The notes: generated by a model from the letters alone, not told the origin. 64,000 nt of DNA from Hyphomicrobiales bacterium (GCA_900473175.1 UCKM01000011.1:1-64000); one strand, 5' to 3'; positions 32,199-41,545 are shown, counted from the first letter of the stretch. Translations and numbers: made by a program.

Positions 32199-33170
32199 AT
32201 GGCAAGGCAGCGCAAGAAAAAAGGCCGTCCGGTTTCCGGCTGGCTGATATTCGACAAGCCGAAGGGCATGGGATCGACGGAAGCAGTTTCCAAGATCAAA
32301 TGGCTGTTCAAGGCGGAAAAGGCGGGCCATGCTGGCACGCTCGATCCGCTGGCGTCGGGCATGCTGCCCATCGCCTTGGGCGAGGCGACCAAGACGGTTC
32401 CCTATGTGATGGATGGCACGAAGATCTATCGCTTTAGCGTTACCTGGGGCGCGGAGCGCACCACAGACGATCTGGAGGGCGAAGTGACGCTCACATCGGA
32501 TACGCGTCCGGATGAAGCAGCGATCAAGGCCTTGCTTCCGAAATACACCGGGGTGGTCCAGCAAATCCCGCCGAAATTCTCGGCCATCAAGATTGCAGGT
32601 GAGCGCGCTTATGATCTGGCGCGAGGCGGTGAGGAAATTGAAATTCCTGCCCGTGAGGTGGAGATCGACCGGCTTGACCTGATCGAGCGTCCGAACGAAT
32701 CCACGGCGATATTCGAAGTTGAGTGCGGCAAAGGCACTTATGTTCGCTCGCTGGCGCGCGACATGGGCCGGGATCTCGGCTGCTACGGTCATATCTCCGA
32801 ACTGCGCCGCATCGAAGTTGCGCCGTTCGACGAGACCGATTTCGTCACGTTGGATGAACTTGAAGCCGCTCATCCGCCAGTGCCGGCAGATGAAGAGGGC
32901 GAGGACCGCTCCTACGAGCGCCTCGCGGAACGCTTCGCGGTGATGGACGCCTTCCTGATTGATACGGGCGCGGCCTTGGACTGTTTGCCGCAGGTCGCAG
33001 TTTCCGACGATCAGGCCCATCGAATTCGCATGGGAAACCCTGTGATACTGCGCGGACGCGATGCGCCAGTCGAAGCCGATGAAGCCTGTGTTACCAGCAA
33101 GGGCAAGCTTCTCGCCATCGGCTTCATCGAGCACGGCCAATTCAAGCCGAAGCGGGTATTTACAGCTTAA
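32199..33170 (+). CDS. truB: tRNA pseudouridine(55) synthase TruB
   Basis: Forms pseudouridine 55 in the T-loop of tRNAs. The 323-residue protein has the catalytic Asp49 in [16 protein letters not shown], the KPKGMGST N-terminal motif, [15 protein letters not shown] (about residues 175-190) and a PUA-like C-terminal part ending GHFKPKRVF-like ([11 protein letters not shown]). ATG 32199 begins one base after the rbfA stop. The last 4 bp overlap the convergent gamma-glutamylcyclotransferase-like gene. Confidence 0.97.
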   Translation: MARQRKKKGRPVSGWLIFDKPKGMGSTEAVSKIKWLFKAEKAGHAGTLDPLASGMLPIALGEATKTVPYVMDGTKIYRFSVTWGAERTTDDLEGEVTLTSDTRPDEAAIKALLPKYTGVVQQIPPKFSAIKIAGERAYDLARGGEEIEIPAREVEIDRLDLIERPNESTAIFEVECGKGTYVRSLARDMGRDLGCYGHISELRRIEVAPFDETDFVTLDELEAAHPPVPADEEGEDRSYERLAERFAVMDAFLIDTGAALDCLPQVAVSDDQAHRIRMGNPVILRGRDAPVEADEACVTSKGKLLAIGFIEHGQFKPKRVFTA

Positions 33171-33514
33171 GCTTTCACATAAACCCATGCGGCGATGCCG
33201 GACTTGAGGCGGACCTTTATCCGCTTGTAGTCGGCTACCTCGTAGGCGTCAGCGGCAGCAAGTTCGCGCTCGGTGATTGTGAAGACCATTCCTTCCACCT
33301 CGGCAGACGGATCGTCGCTCGGCATGACGATCGGATGAAAATTGCTGCCGCTCGCCGTGATGACATCGGGGTCGGTAATTTCGATCATGGTTTGCTGATA
33401 ACCCGGCATCGCATCCTTCGAGCCCTTCAGCAGGCGACCGAATGACGAGCGTTGAACGTCGTCTTGCTGGAGCGTCCCGTAGGAAAAGAGATGAATGGAT
33501 GGTGCTTCGGTCAT
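33167..33514 (-). CDS. gamma-glutamylcyclotransferase (AIG2/YtfP) family protein
   Basis: A 115-residue small protein with the family hallmark FSYGTLQ near the N-terminus (about residues 9-15), then [21 protein letters not shown] with the conserved acidic residue region, and YKRIKVRL. Members act on gamma-glutamyl amino acids or amines, but many small bacterial versions have unknown substrates. ATG 33514 has AGGA upstream; longer in-frame starts look unrelated. It converges on truB with a 4-bp overlap, an unusual insertion into the truB-rpsO interval. Confidence 0.85.
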   Translation of the reverse strand: MTEAPSIHLFSYGTLQQDDVQRSSFGRLLKGSKDAMPGYQQTMIEITDPDVITASGSNFHPIVMPSDDPSAEVEGMVFTITERELAAADAYEVADYKRIKVRLKSGIAAWVYVKA

Positions 33515-33652
33515 GCAAAGTCCTGCGTGAAGATGTTTTCGGGATGCGGTCAGTTTTCGCGATAATTGCTGGAGGGCGCAAGAGCGGGCATGGCTCATCG
33601 GCTCAGAATCATTTGCGACTGGTAATTTGCCGCGTTTTCGACTATACGGCCC

Positions 33653-33694
33653 CCAGCGACGGGCTTTGCCCTCGCTTTAACCGGCCCCCGCTGG
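33653..33694 (+). promoter_or_regulatory. structured rpsO leader (candidate S15 autoregulation)
   Basis: AGCGA plus GGGC (33655-33664) pairs with GCCC plus TCGCT (33668-33676), giving a 9-bp stem with one bulged base. CCAGCG (33653-33658) is alternatively complementary to CGCTGG (33689-33694). The two pairings exclude each other, a layout seen in regulatory leaders. rpsO starts at 33749. Regulation by S15 is inference from the known autoregulation of rpsO in other bacteria. Confidence 0.35.
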
Positions 33695-33748
33695 ACGACA
33701 TCCCGGCCGTGGGCATCCTGTTTTCCTCTTCACAAGAAAGGATATACG

Positions 33749-34018
33749 ATGTCGATAACCGCTGAACGCAAGCAGGCAGTGATCTCTGAATATGCAACCA
33801 AGCCAGGCGATACCGGTTCTCCGGAAGTCCAGGTGGCCGTTCTCACAGAGCGCATTGTCAACCTGACCGAACATTTCAAGGACCACAAGAAGGATAACCA
33901 TTCCCGCCGTGGTCTTCTCAAGCTTGTCTCGACGCGCCGCAGCCTTCTCGATTATCTCAAGAAGGTTGACGAGAGCCGCTACCAGACACTGATCGAAAAG
34001 CTCGGCCTACGCCGCTAA
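33749..34018 (+). CDS. rpsO: 30S ribosomal protein uS15
   Basis: Primary 16S rRNA-binding protein of the platform. The 89-residue length is exactly typical, with [51 protein letters not shown] containing the conserved rRNA-contact residues (about 20-70). AGAAAGGA lies upstream at good spacing. It precedes pnp, as in E. coli, with three hairpins between the two genes. Confidence 0.98.
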   Translation: MSITAERKQAVISEYATKPGDTGSPEVQVAVLTERIVNLTEHFKDHKKDNHSRRGLLKLVSTRRSLLDYLKKVDESRYQTLIEKLGLRR

Positions 34019-34025
34019 TGCATTG

Positions 34026-34135
34026 GACCGGCGGATACGCTTTTGCGTTCCGCCGGTCTGTCCCATCCCGTTGGATGGGCACTCATGAGGCAGATCATGG
34101 GGCAGGATTGCAGGCAACTCGGGAACGCGAGTTGC
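34026..34135 (+). terminator. three consecutive hairpins in the rpsO-pnp spacer
   Basis: First, GACCGGCGGATACGC (34026-34040) pairs with GCGTTCCGCCGGTC (34045-34058): 14 bp, one bulge, TTTT loop. Second, CCCATCC/GGATGGG (34062-34068 and 34073-34079). Third, GCAACTCG/CGAGTTGC (34114-34121 and 34128-34135). None has a long T-run. In E. coli this spacer holds the rpsO terminator and the RNase III site that controls pnp, so a similar role is likely. Confidence 0.6.
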
Positions 34136-34228
34136 ACGTTGTCTTGCCCGTGATTGGTCTAAAACGAAACGGAAGAGGGATGCTGCAATCCAAAGGGATG
34201 CGCGACTTCTTCCTCTGAAGGACAAGAC

Positions 34229-36373
34229 ATGTTTAATCAACACAAAGTTGAAATCGAATGGGGCGGTCGTCCGCTCATTCTTGAAACCGGCAAGATCGCC
34301 CGTCAGGCTGACGGTGCAGTCGTTGCCACTTACGGCGAGACAGTCGTTCTGGCCACCGTTGTTTCCGCCAAGGAACCAAAGGCGGGTCAGGACTTTTTCC
34401 CGCTCACCGTCAACTACCAGGAAAAGACCTATGCCGCCGGCAAGATCCCGGGTGGCTATTTCAAGCGTGAAGGCCGTCCGAGCGAGAACGAAACCCTTGT
34501 ATCGCGCCTGATCGACCGCCCGATCCGTCCGCTCTTTGCCGATGGCTACAAGAACGACACGCAGGTCGTCATCACCGTCATCCAGCACGACCTCGAAAAC
34601 AATCCCGATATCGTTTCGATGATTGGTGCTTCCGCAGCCCTTACGCTTTCCGGCGTTCCTTTCATGGGCCCGATCGGTGGCGCTCGCGTCGGCTACATCG
34701 GCGGCGAATACAAGCTGAACCCGACCGTTGACGAGATGGTTGAATCGAGCCTCGATCTGGTTGTTGCCGGTACGGGCGACGCCGTCCTGATGGTTGAATC
34801 GGAAGCCAAGGAATTGGCGGAAGACGTCATGCTCGGTGCCGTCATGTTCGGCCACAAGGGCTTCCAGCCGGTTATCGATGCAATCATCAAGCTTGCTGAA
34901 GTTGCCGCCAAGGAACCGCGCGATTTTGCTACCGACGACCTTTCCGCCATTGAAGCGGCAGTTCTGAAGGTTGCTGAGACCGATTTGCGCGCAGCCTACA
35001 TGATTACCGACAAGCAGCAGCGTTATGCCGCCGTCGATGCAGCCAAGGCCAAGGTCAAGGCGCATTTCTTCCCTGAAGGCGTTGAAGAGCCGGAATTCTC
35101 CCCCGAGCAGATCGCAACTGTTTTCAAGTCGGTTCAGGCGAAGATCGTTCGCTGGAACATTCTCGACACCGGCAGCCGCATCGATGGCCGCGACCTCAAG
35201 ACAGTCCGTCCGATCGTTTCGGAAGTCGGGCTGTTGCCGCGCACCCACGGTTCGGCCCTGTTCACCCGCGGTGAAACACAGGCCATCGTTGTTGCAACGC
35301 TTGGCACGGGCGAGGATGAGCAGTATGTCGACTCGCTGACCGGCATGTACAAAGAAACCTTCATGCTCCACTACAATTTCCCGCCCTATTCGGTCGGCGA
35401 AACGGGACGCATGGGCTCGCCCGGCCGCCGCGAAATCGGCCATGGCAAGCTTGCATGGCGTGCTATCCATCCGGTTCTGCCTGCCAAGGAGCAGTTCCCC
35501 TACACACTGCGCACCGTCTCCGAGATCACCGAGTCGAACGGCTCGTCCTCGATGGCAACGGTCTGCGGCACATCGCTGGCGCTGATGGATGCCGGCGTTC
35601 CGCTTCTGCGCCCCGTTGCTGGTATCGCCATGGGCTTGATCCTCGAAGGCGAAAAGTTCGCCGTTCTCTCCGACATCCTCGGCGATGAAGATCATCTCGG
35701 CGACATGGATTTCAAGGTAGCCGGAACAGAGGGCGGTATCACCGCTCTGCAGATGGACATCAAGATCGACGGCATCACCGAAGAGATCATGAAGGTTGCC
35801 TTGGCTCAGGCCAAGGACGGCCGTATCCACATCCTCGGCGAAATGGCAAAGGCTATTACAGAAGGCCGTTCGGAACTTGGCGAATTTGCACCACGCATCG
35901 AAGTCATGAATATTCCGACCGACAAGATCCGCGACGTAATCGGTTCCGGCGGCAAGGTCATTCGCGAAATCGTCGAAAAGACCGGCGCGAAGATCAACAT
36001 CGAAGACGATGGTACGGTCAAGATCGCCTCGTCCTCGGGCAAGGAAATCGAAGCGGCACGCAAGTGGATCCACTCCATCGTGGCCGAGCCAGAAGTTGGT
36101 GAAATCTACGAAGGCACGGTCGTCAAGACTGCTGACTTTGGCGCATTCGTCAATTTCTTCGGTCCGCGCGACGGTCTCGTTCATATCTCGCAGCTCGCTT
36201 CCGAACGCGTTGCCAAGACCTCCGATGTGGTCAAGGAAGGCCAGAAGGTCTGGGTCAAGCTCATGGGCTTTGACGAACGCGGCAAAGTTCGCCTGTCGAT
36301 GAAGGTCGTCGATCAGGAAACCGGCAAGGAAATCGTCCAGGAAAAGAAGCCTGCGGAAGAAGACGCGGAGTAA
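34229..36373 (+). CDS. pnp: polyribonucleotide nucleotidyltransferase (PNPase)
   Basis: Phosphorolytic 3'-5' exoribonuclease of the degradosome. The 714-residue protein has the first RNase PH domain (1-145), an alpha-helical linker, the second RNase PH domain (about 310-540; [14 protein letters not shown] and [15 protein letters not shown]), a KH domain (about 550-612; [29 protein letters not shown]) and an S1 domain (about 620-690; [20 protein letters not shown]). All standard features are present. It is probably subject to autoregulation through the upstream hairpins. Confidence 0.98.
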   Translation: MFNQHKVEIEWGGRPLILETGKIARQADGAVVATYGETVVLATVVSAKEPKAGQDFFPLTVNYQEKTYAAGKIPGGYFKREGRPSENETLVSRLIDRPIRPLFADGYKNDTQVVITVIQHDLENNPDIVSMIGASAALTLSGVPFMGPIGGARVGYIGGEYKLNPTVDEMVESSLDLVVAGTGDAVLMVESEAKELAEDVMLGAVMFGHKGFQPVIDAIIKLAEVAAKEPRDFATDDLSAIEAAVLKVAETDLRAAYMITDKQQRYAAVDAAKAKVKAHFFPEGVEEPEFSPEQIATVFKSVQAKIVRWNILDTGSRIDGRDLKTVRPIVSEVGLLPRTHGSALFTRGETQAIVVATLGTGEDEQYVDSLTGMYKETFMLHYNFPPYSVGETGRMGSPGRREIGHGKLAWRAIHPVLPAKEQFPYTLRTVSEITESNGSSSMATVCGTSLALMDAGVPLLRPVAGIAMGLILEGEKFAVLSDILGDEDHLGDMDFKVAGTEGGITALQMDIKIDGITEEIMKVALAQAKDGRIHILGEMAKAITEGRSELGEFAPRIEVMNIPTDKIRDVIGSGGKVIREIVEKTGAKINIEDDGTVKIASSSGKEIEAARKWIHSIVAEPEVGEIYEGTVVKTADFGAFVNFFGPRDGLVHISQLASERVAKTSDVVKEGQKVWVKLMGFDERGKVRLSMKVVDQETGKEIVQEKKPAEEDAE

Positions 36374-36397
36374 GCTTCCGACGATATCGATCAAAAG

Positions 36398-36422
36398 GCG
36401 CGCCCCCGTGGCGCGCTTTTTT
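36398..36422 (+). terminator. intrinsic terminator after pnp
   Basis: GCGCGCC (36398-36404) and GGCGCGC (36410-36416) form a 7-bp GC stem with a CCCGT loop, followed directly by T6. It lies 24 bp after the pnp stop and is the clear end of the rimP-to-pnp gene series. Confidence 0.85.
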
Positions 36423-36448
36423 CTTGAAATGACTTATGGGAGACGACG

Positions 36449-37468
36449 ATGGCCGACGGTGCACTCCAGACGCTCTTCCTGCCCTTCGAAAACGGGATAC
36501 TGCCGCTGCCTCACAAGGGCAGCAGCTGGCTGTTTCTCGGCGCCGAGGCCGATCGCGATATTGAAGCCGTGTGGACTGAGGTCCTTACCTGCCTTCAGCC
36601 GTTCAAGCCGGACTATCTGGCCTTGCAGAAGGCCGGCTTCAAGGCAGTTCCACGACTTCAAGGTAATGAGCCTTTTGATGGCGCGCTGATTCTGATCGGC
36701 AAGCATCGCGGCCGCAATGAGGCATGGCTGGCTGCTGCTCTGAACCAGGTCGTGCCCGGTGCGATGATTGTGGTTGCCGGCGATAAAAAGCTCGGGATCG
36801 ACAGCTTTCGCAAGACGGTGGAAACCTTGGCGCCAGTTACCGACAGGTTGTCCAAGCACCATGCGGTGGCGTTCTGGTTTGACCGGCCAGAGGTAATGGA
36901 CATCGATAAAACCCAATCGCTTGTGCCAAAACCGACGCGCCTTGAAAATCGCTTTACCACCGGGCCTGGCATGTTCTCGCACGCCGCCATTGACAAGGGC
37001 TCGGCCATGCTGGTCAAGCATTTCGAAGGGCGGATCAGTGGCCATGTCGCCGACTTCGGTGCCGGTTGGGGCTACCTTGCAAGCGAAATACTGAACCATC
37101 CCGGTAAACTGAAATCCCTGGCGCTTTACGAAGCTGATTTCGAAGCGCTGGAAGCGGCGAGACTGAACGTTACGAGCACGGTGGAAACGCCGGTGAGCTT
37201 CCATTGGCAAGACGTCAAAAGCGAGCCAATTCAAGAGATTTTCGACACGATCGTCATGAATCCGCCATTCCACGCGGGGCGCGGTGCCGACCCGGTCATG
37301 GGGCAGGGATTTATTGCTGTCGCGGCCAAGCGGCTCAAGCCAGGCGGTCGCTTGCTCCTCGTTGCAAACCGGCAGATGCCCTATGAAGCTGGCCTTAAAT
37401 CACTCTTCAAGACGGTGACCCCGCTCGAAGACGATGCCGGTTTCAAGGTCATCGAGGCCAAGAAATAG
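36449..37468 (+). CDS. RsmC-like class I SAM-dependent methyltransferase
   Basis: A 339-residue protein with the two-domain layout of RsmC/RlmG 16S/23S rRNA guanine-N2 methyltransferases: a divergent N-terminal half (1-165) and a catalytic C-terminal half. Motif I is DFGAGWGYLASEIL (about residues 201-214) and the N2-guanine motif is NPPFH (271-275). GGGAG precedes the ATG. It is flanked by the pnp terminator and a 9-bp hairpin, so it is monocistronic. RsmC function is probable, but RlmG is a close alternative. Confidence 0.85.
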   Translation: MADGALQTLFLPFENGILPLPHKGSSWLFLGAEADRDIEAVWTEVLTCLQPFKPDYLALQKAGFKAVPRLQGNEPFDGALILIGKHRGRNEAWLAAALNQVVPGAMIVVAGDKKLGIDSFRKTVETLAPVTDRLSKHHAVAFWFDRPEVMDIDKTQSLVPKPTRLENRFTTGPGMFSHAAIDKGSAMLVKHFEGRISGHVADFGAGWGYLASEILNHPGKLKSLALYEADFEALEAARLNVTSTVETPVSFHWQDVKSEPIQEIFDTIVMNPPFHAGRGADPVMGQGFIAVAAKRLKPGGRLLLVANRQMPYEAGLKSLFKTVTPLEDDAGFKVIEAKK

Positions 37469-37501
37469 CAGTTCCAAGCACCAAGCTTTAAAAAATGATA
37501 A

Positions 37502-37532
37502 GGCCCATTGGCGAACCGGTCGTCAATGGGCC
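37502..37532. terminator. hairpin between convergent methyltransferase and fabI genes
   Basis: GGCCCATTG (37502-37510) and CAATGGGCC (37524-37532) form a perfect 9-bp stem with a 13-base loop midway between convergent stops. AATT follows on the plus strand and TTATCATTTTTT follows shortly after on the minus strand, so a bidirectional terminator is likely. Confidence 0.6.
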
Positions 37533-37557
37533 AATTAGTCTGGACTAAACAGCGCGG

Positions 37558-38373
37558 CTATTCCTTGCCGTCGTCCGATTTCTTCAGTTCTTCCAGCGTC
37601 GGCATCGACACGATGTTGTATCCGGAGTCCACATAATGGATTTCGCCGGTGACACCGCTCGACAGGTCCGACAGGAGATAAAGGGCCGAACGGCCTACAT
37701 CCTCGATATCAACGGTGCGGCGCAGCGGTGCGTTGCGCTTCTGGTAGGAGAACATGGCGCGCGCATCACCGATGCCGGCGCCCGCCAGGGTACGCACCGG
37801 ACCGGCCGAGATAGCATTGACCCGGATGCCTTCCGGACCGTAATCGGACGCAAGATAGCGAACCATGGCCTCGAGCGCCGCCTTTGCAACGCCCATGACA
37901 TTGTAGTTGGGCATGACCCGCGTCGAGCCGCCATAGGTCAGCGTCAGGATTGTGCCGCCGTCCTTCATCAGCTTCGAGGCCCGCTGCGCGATCTCGGTGA
38001 ACGAATAGGCCGAGATCACCATGGTTCGGCTGAAATTGTCGCGCGTCGTCACATCGGCATAGCGGCCCTTGAGCTGCGACTTGTCGGAAAAACCGATGGC
38101 GTGCACGACAAAATCGATAGTGCCCCATTCTTTTTCCAGCGTTTCGAACACCGCATCTACGGTCGAAATGTCCTCCACATCGCATGGCAGCAGGAATTTC
38201 GATCCGAGCTGTTCGGCCAGCGGCGCAACGCGTTTGCCGAAGGCCTCGCCCTGATAGGTAAAGGCAAGCTCAGCCCCATTGTCGGCCAGAACCTTGGCAA
38301 TTCCCCAGGCAATGGAGTGATTGTTCGCGACCCCCATGATGAGACCGCGCTTGCCTTTCATCAGATCACCCAT
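37558..38373 (-). CDS. fabI: enoyl-[acyl-carrier-protein] reductase (NADH) FabI
   Basis: Last step of fatty-acid elongation. The 271-residue SDR-like protein has MGVANNHSIAWGIA for NAD binding, and Y147, Y157 and K164 match the E. coli catalytic residues (YGGSTRVMPNYNVMGVAK). The C-terminal tail (LEELKKSDDGKE) is acidic and species-specific. It lies 9 bp after fabB, as the last gene of fabA-fabB-fabI. A triclosan-type target by family. Confidence 0.97.
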   Translation of the reverse strand: MGDLMKGKRGLIMGVANNHSIAWGIAKVLADNGAELAFTYQGEAFGKRVAPLAEQLGSKFLLPCDVEDISTVDAVFETLEKEWGTIDFVVHAIGFSDKSQLKGRYADVTTRDNFSRTMVISAYSFTEIAQRASKLMKDGGTILTLTYGGSTRVMPNYNVMGVAKAALEAMVRYLASDYGPEGIRVNAISAGPVRTLAGAGIGDARAMFSYQKRNAPLRRTVDIEDVGRSALYLLSDLSSGVTGEIHYVDSGYNIVSMPTLEELKKSDDGKE

Positions 38374-38382
38374 GTTTTCCTC

Positions 38383-39609
38383 TTAACCCTCGTAGCGCTG
38401 GTAGACCAGCGAGGCATTGGTGCCGCCAAATCCGAAGGAATTGGTCAGAACCCTGTTCAATTTGACATTGTCGATTCGCTTGCGCGCAATCGGCATATCG
38501 CCGAATGCCGGGTCGATTTCCTCGATATTGGCGCTCTCGGCGATGAAATCATTGTTCATCATCAGCAAGGAATAGATCGATTCATGCACACCCGTCGCGC
38601 CCTGCGAATGGCCGGTCAGCGACTTGGTTGCCGAGATGGGCGGGCACTGATTGCCTGAACCGAAAACTTCGCGGATGGCCTCAATTTCTTTCAGGTCGCC
38701 GACCGGTGTCGAGGTTGCATGTGGATTGATGTAGTCAATCGGACCTTTGACGTTGGCGATGGCCATCCGCATGCAGCGGGCGGCGCCTTCGCCGCTCGGG
38801 GCCACCATGTCCGCGCCGTCAGAGGTCACGCCATAGCCGACGAGCTCGCCATATATCTTGGCGCCACGCGCCTTGGCGTGCTCCAGCTCTTCGAGAACCA
38901 GGACGCCGGCGCCGCCGGAAATGACAAAGCCGTCGCGGCCTTTGTCATAGGCACGGGATGCGGCCGATGGCCGGTCATTATATTTGGAAGACATGGCGCC
39001 CATGCCGTCGAATAGAACGGATAATGTCCAGTCGAGGTCTTCGCAGCCGCCAGCGAACATCATATCCTGCTTGCCGTACTGGATCATCTCATAGGCGTTG
39101 CCAACGCAATGGTTGGACGTGGCACAGGCGGACGAGATGGAATAGTTGACGCCCTTGATTTTGAACCAGGTGGCAAGGGTGGCCGAGGCGGTCGAAGACA
39201 TGGCCTTCGGCACGGCGAACGGGCCGACCTTCTTGCTGGAGCCCGACTCAATCGTCTTCTCGGCAGCCTCCACAATCGTGCGGGTGGACGAACCGCCGGA
39301 GCCCATGATGATGCCGGTGCGCTCGTTGGAGATCAAATCAGTGTCCAATCCTGCGTCGGCGATGGCCTGGTCCATGGCGACGTGGTTCCATGCCGTACCG
39401 CCACCATGAAAGCGCATGGCGCGGCGGTCTACGAGCGTTGATGGGTCGAGCGTCGGGGCGCCATGAACCTGGCTGCGAAAGCCGCGCTTCGCATATTCCT
39501 CGGCAAATACGATTCCCGATTTTGCAGTCCGCAGGGATTCAAGGACCTCCTGCACATTATTGCCGATAGAGGACACGATACCCATGCCCGTCACAACCAC
39601 TCGCCGCAT
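38383..39609 (-). CDS. fabB: beta-ketoacyl-ACP synthase I FabB
   Basis: Condensing enzyme needed to elongate cis-unsaturated acyl chains. The 408-residue protein shows the Cys-His-His triad: C162 in SSACATSNHC, H297 in NPHATSTPVGD and H334 in KSLTGHSQGATG, plus K329. Gene order fabA-fabB (48-bp gap) supports FabB over FabF. Upstream region and regulation would be shared with fabA. Confidence 0.97.
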   Translation of the reverse strand: MRRVVVTGMGIVSSIGNNVQEVLESLRTAKSGIVFAEEYAKRGFRSQVHGAPTLDPSTLVDRRAMRFHGGGTAWNHVAMDQAIADAGLDTDLISNERTGIIMGSGGSSTRTIVEAAEKTIESGSSKKVGPFAVPKAMSSTASATLATWFKIKGVNYSISSACATSNHCVGNAYEMIQYGKQDMMFAGGCEDLDWTLSVLFDGMGAMSSKYNDRPSAASRAYDKGRDGFVISGGAGVLVLEELEHAKARGAKIYGELVGYGVTSDGADMVAPSGEGAARCMRMAIANVKGPIDYINPHATSTPVGDLKEIEAIREVFGSGNQCPPISATKSLTGHSQGATGVHESIYSLLMMNNDFIAESANIEEIDPAFGDMPIARKRIDNVKLNRVLTNSFGFGGTNASLVYQRYEG

Positions 39610-39657
39610 CGCGATCTCCCTAGAGCCTTACCGGCCGGTGTTGCGCTGGATGAAAAC

Positions 39658-40173
39658 TCAGGCAGCACTTTCCTTGAACAGGCCGACCCGCAGGTCAGTT
39701 GCTTTATAGATAGTCTCGCCGTCGGCCTTTAACCAGCCGTCGGCAATTCCAAGGACCAACCGGCCGCGCATGACGCGTTTGAAGTCGATACCATATTCAA
39801 CAAGTTTGTTTTTCGGTGTGACCATGCCGGTGAACTTGACTTCGCCGGTGGAGAGGGCGCGGCCTTTGCCAGGCTCGCCCAGCCAGCCGAGATAGAAGCC
39901 GGTCAATTGCCACATGGCGTCAAGGCCAAGACAGCCCGGCATGACCGGGTCGCCGATGAAATGGCAGGGGAAGAACCATAGGTCAGGCTTGATGTCGAAT
40001 TCAGCGCGGATATAGCCCTTGCCATTTTCGCCGCCTGTCTCAGAAATCTCGGTGATGCGGTCAAACATCAGCATGGGTGGGGCCGGCAACTGCGCATTGC
40101 CCTGACCGAACATCTCTCCGCGGGCACAGGCAAGAAGCTCATCATACCCGTAGCTTGATTTCTGTTCTGGCAT
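39658..40173 (-). CDS. fabA: 3-hydroxydecanoyl-ACP dehydratase/isomerase FabA
   Basis: Makes the cis-3 double bond that begins unsaturated fatty-acid synthesis. The 171-residue protein has the catalytic pair H71 ([22 protein letters not shown]) and D85, equal to H70 and D84 of E. coli. ATG 40173 has GGGAG at ideal distance; the upstream in-frame start at 40188 is less likely. It is the first gene of fabA-fabB-fabI and divergent from irr, an arrangement I know from Brucella and rhizobia. Confidence 0.97.
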   Translation of the reverse strand: MPEQKSSYGYDELLACARGEMFGQGNAQLPAPPMLMFDRITEISETGGENGKGYIRAEFDIKPDLWFFPCHFIGDPVMPGCLGLDAMWQLTGFYLGWLGEPGKGRALSTGEVKFTGMVTPKNKLVEYGIDFKRVMRGRLVLGIADGWLKADGETIYKATDLRVGLFKESAA

Positions 40174-40488
40174 TCTGACTCCCATCAATTACTTCAAAGT
40201 TCACGCTTGGAATAAGAGCTGCTCCAGCGCAGGCTGACCCTATCACAGAGTGTTTCGCCCTGAAAACGCTGTCTAGAACAAACCGCAGCCAAATGGAACC
40301 CTTGGCTTGATCATGCTTATTGCGAATTTCTTATGACAGAATGGTGCGATGATTCCGACCTAGACGAATGGCCTAGATCGCGGCTATTGATCGATTTCGC
40401 AAGACAGCATATATCAATTGAGTGGCACGACAGGCCGTTTGTCTGTGGTGTGGTTATTGATATCGGTTAACGGAGTGGCAGACGGGCC
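40174..40488. promoter_or_regulatory. divergent fabA-irr intergenic region
   Basis: About 315 bp without a gene; it must contain the promoters of fabA (minus) and irr (plus). I could not find convincing paired hexamers. A near-palindrome TGTCTAGAACA lies at 40270-40280. GCC TAGA C and CCTAGATCG repeats around 40360-40380 give some symmetry but no recognised Irr (ICE) or RirA box. Confidence 0.3.
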
Positions 40489-40920
40489 ATGCATGTTTCA
40501 TATGAAATTGATGCTGAACTATCTTTGCAGGAGCGCTTGCGCTTCGCTGGATTACGCCCGACCCGTCAGCGTCTTGCCCTTGCCAGCCTGATTTTTGCCA
40601 AGGGTGACAGGCACCTTTCGGCTGAGGAATTGCACGAAGAGGCGCAGGTCGCGAATGTGCCGGTTTCCCTCGCGACAGTTTACAACACCCTGCACCAGTT
40701 CACTCAGGCCGGGATGCTGCGCATCCTCGCCGTCGAAGGTGCGAAGACCTATTTCGACACCAATATTTCCGACCATCATCATTTCTTTGTCGAGGGTGCC
40801 AATCAGGTCATCGATATTCCCAACGGTTCGACCATGGTCGGCAGTCTGCCGCCAGTGCCCGAAGGCATGGAAATCGTTAACGTGGATATCATCATCCGTC
40901 TGCGCAAGAAGCGCGGCTAG
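40489..40920 (+). CDS. irr: Fur-family iron response regulator Irr
   Basis: Heme-sensitive regulator of iron and heme metabolism in Hyphomicrobiales. The 143-residue protein has a winged-helix domain (about 10-85; LRPTRQRLALASLIF, LATVYNTLHQFTQAGMLRIL) and the HHH motif at 96-98 in SDHHHFFVEG, the heme/metal site typical of Irr. The N-terminal Cys-Pro heme motif of Bradyrhizobium Irr is absent, as in Rhizobium and Brucella. Location divergent from fabA supports the identity. Its TAG shares the CTAG with the convergent vapC stop. Confidence 0.95.
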   Translation: MHVSYEIDAELSLQERLRFAGLRPTRQRLALASLIFAKGDRHLSAEELHEEAQVANVPVSLATVYNTLHQFTQAGMLRILAVEGAKTYFDTNISDHHHFFVEGANQVIDIPNGSTMVGSLPPVPEGMEIVNVDIIIRLRKKRG

Positions 40921-41303
40921 ACCATCCGCACAGGTCCGGGGTATTGGGCGACGACGGGGTCGGCGGTCAATAGCGTTATGCCTTCGACAGTGGCTTGCGA
41001 CACAAGCATGCGATCGAACGGATCTTTATGGATCGGTGGCAGTCCGGCAGTCGACGCCGCATGTTCACTTGTGATAGCCAGTTCCTGATAGCCATTGTCC
41101 AGTAACCCCCGGCGAAGCAGGCGCGCATCAGCTTGAAAGTCCGGTCGGGCAAGCCCCTGCTTGATCGCGATCTCCCACAGACTGGCGGAGCTGAAAACAA
41201 GTTCATTAAGGGGCGCATCAAGCAATGATCGGGCTGTCGCAGATAAGCGATCAGGCGATCCCGCAGCCCAAAGAAGCAAATGCGTATCGAGCAATAACTT
41301 CAT
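40917..41303 (-). CDS. VapC-type PIN-domain toxin
   Basis: A 128-residue PIN-domain ribonuclease, toxin of a type II toxin-antitoxin pair. The acidic active-site residues are visible: D6 (LLLDTHLLLW), E44 (ASLWEIAIKQG), D94-D97 region (HKDPFDRMLVSQA) and D114 (LLTADPVV). It starts within the antitoxin stop (ATGA, 41300-41303), the usual coupling. Targets of such toxins are tRNA or rRNA, not predictable here. Its stop overlaps the convergent irr stop. Confidence 0.93.
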   Translation of the reverse strand: MKLLLDTHLLLWAAGSPDRLSATARSLLDAPLNELVFSSASLWEIAIKQGLARPDFQADARLLRRGLLDNGYQELAITSEHAASTAGLPPIHKDPFDRMLVSQATVEGITLLTADPVVAQYPGPVRMV

Positions 41304-41545
41304 TTCCCAAGGCCGAACAATTGCTCGATCTCGTCCTTGCCCAGCCGATCGAAGTCGTCTGGCACAGCGATTTGTCCGGCCATAAAGCCCAACCTGCGGA
41401 TTGGCGCACTCGTCGGCGCGTCGATTGCGACAACTTTCACCATAGGCTTTCCAGCCTTGGCAATGACAAACGGCTCCCCCTTTGCCGCCTGTTCGACCAG
41501 ACGGGAAAGATGCGTTTTGGCCTCGTGCATATTTACTTTTTGCAT
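41300..41545 (-). CDS. Phd/YefM-type antitoxin
   Basis: An 81-residue antitoxin. The N-terminal Phd/YefM DNA-binding part is clear: MQKVNMHEAKTHLSRLVEQAAKGEPFVIAKAGKPMVKVV (1-39). The C-terminal RLGFMAGQIAVPDDFDRLGKDEIEQLFGLGK would wrap the toxin. ATG 41545 has GGTGA upstream; longer in-frame starts would extend through the operator-like repeats. It overlaps the VapC-type toxin by 4 bp. The pair VapC with Phd-type antitoxin is common in Proteobacteria. Confidence 0.92.
   Translation of the reverse strand: MQKVNMHEAKTHLSRLVEQAAKGEPFVIAKAGKPMVKVVAIDAPTSAPIRRLGFMAGQIAVPDDFDRLGKDEIEQLFGLGK

Noticed and set aside
34018-34218. 66-residue frame in the rpsO-pnp spacer
   Set aside because: Its codons run through three RNA hairpins and it has no ribosome site; structure explains this stretch better.
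34007-36394. 795-residue open frame antisense to pnp
   Set aside because: Codes for no recognisable family, follows the codon bias of pnp on the other strand, and lacks a ribosome site.
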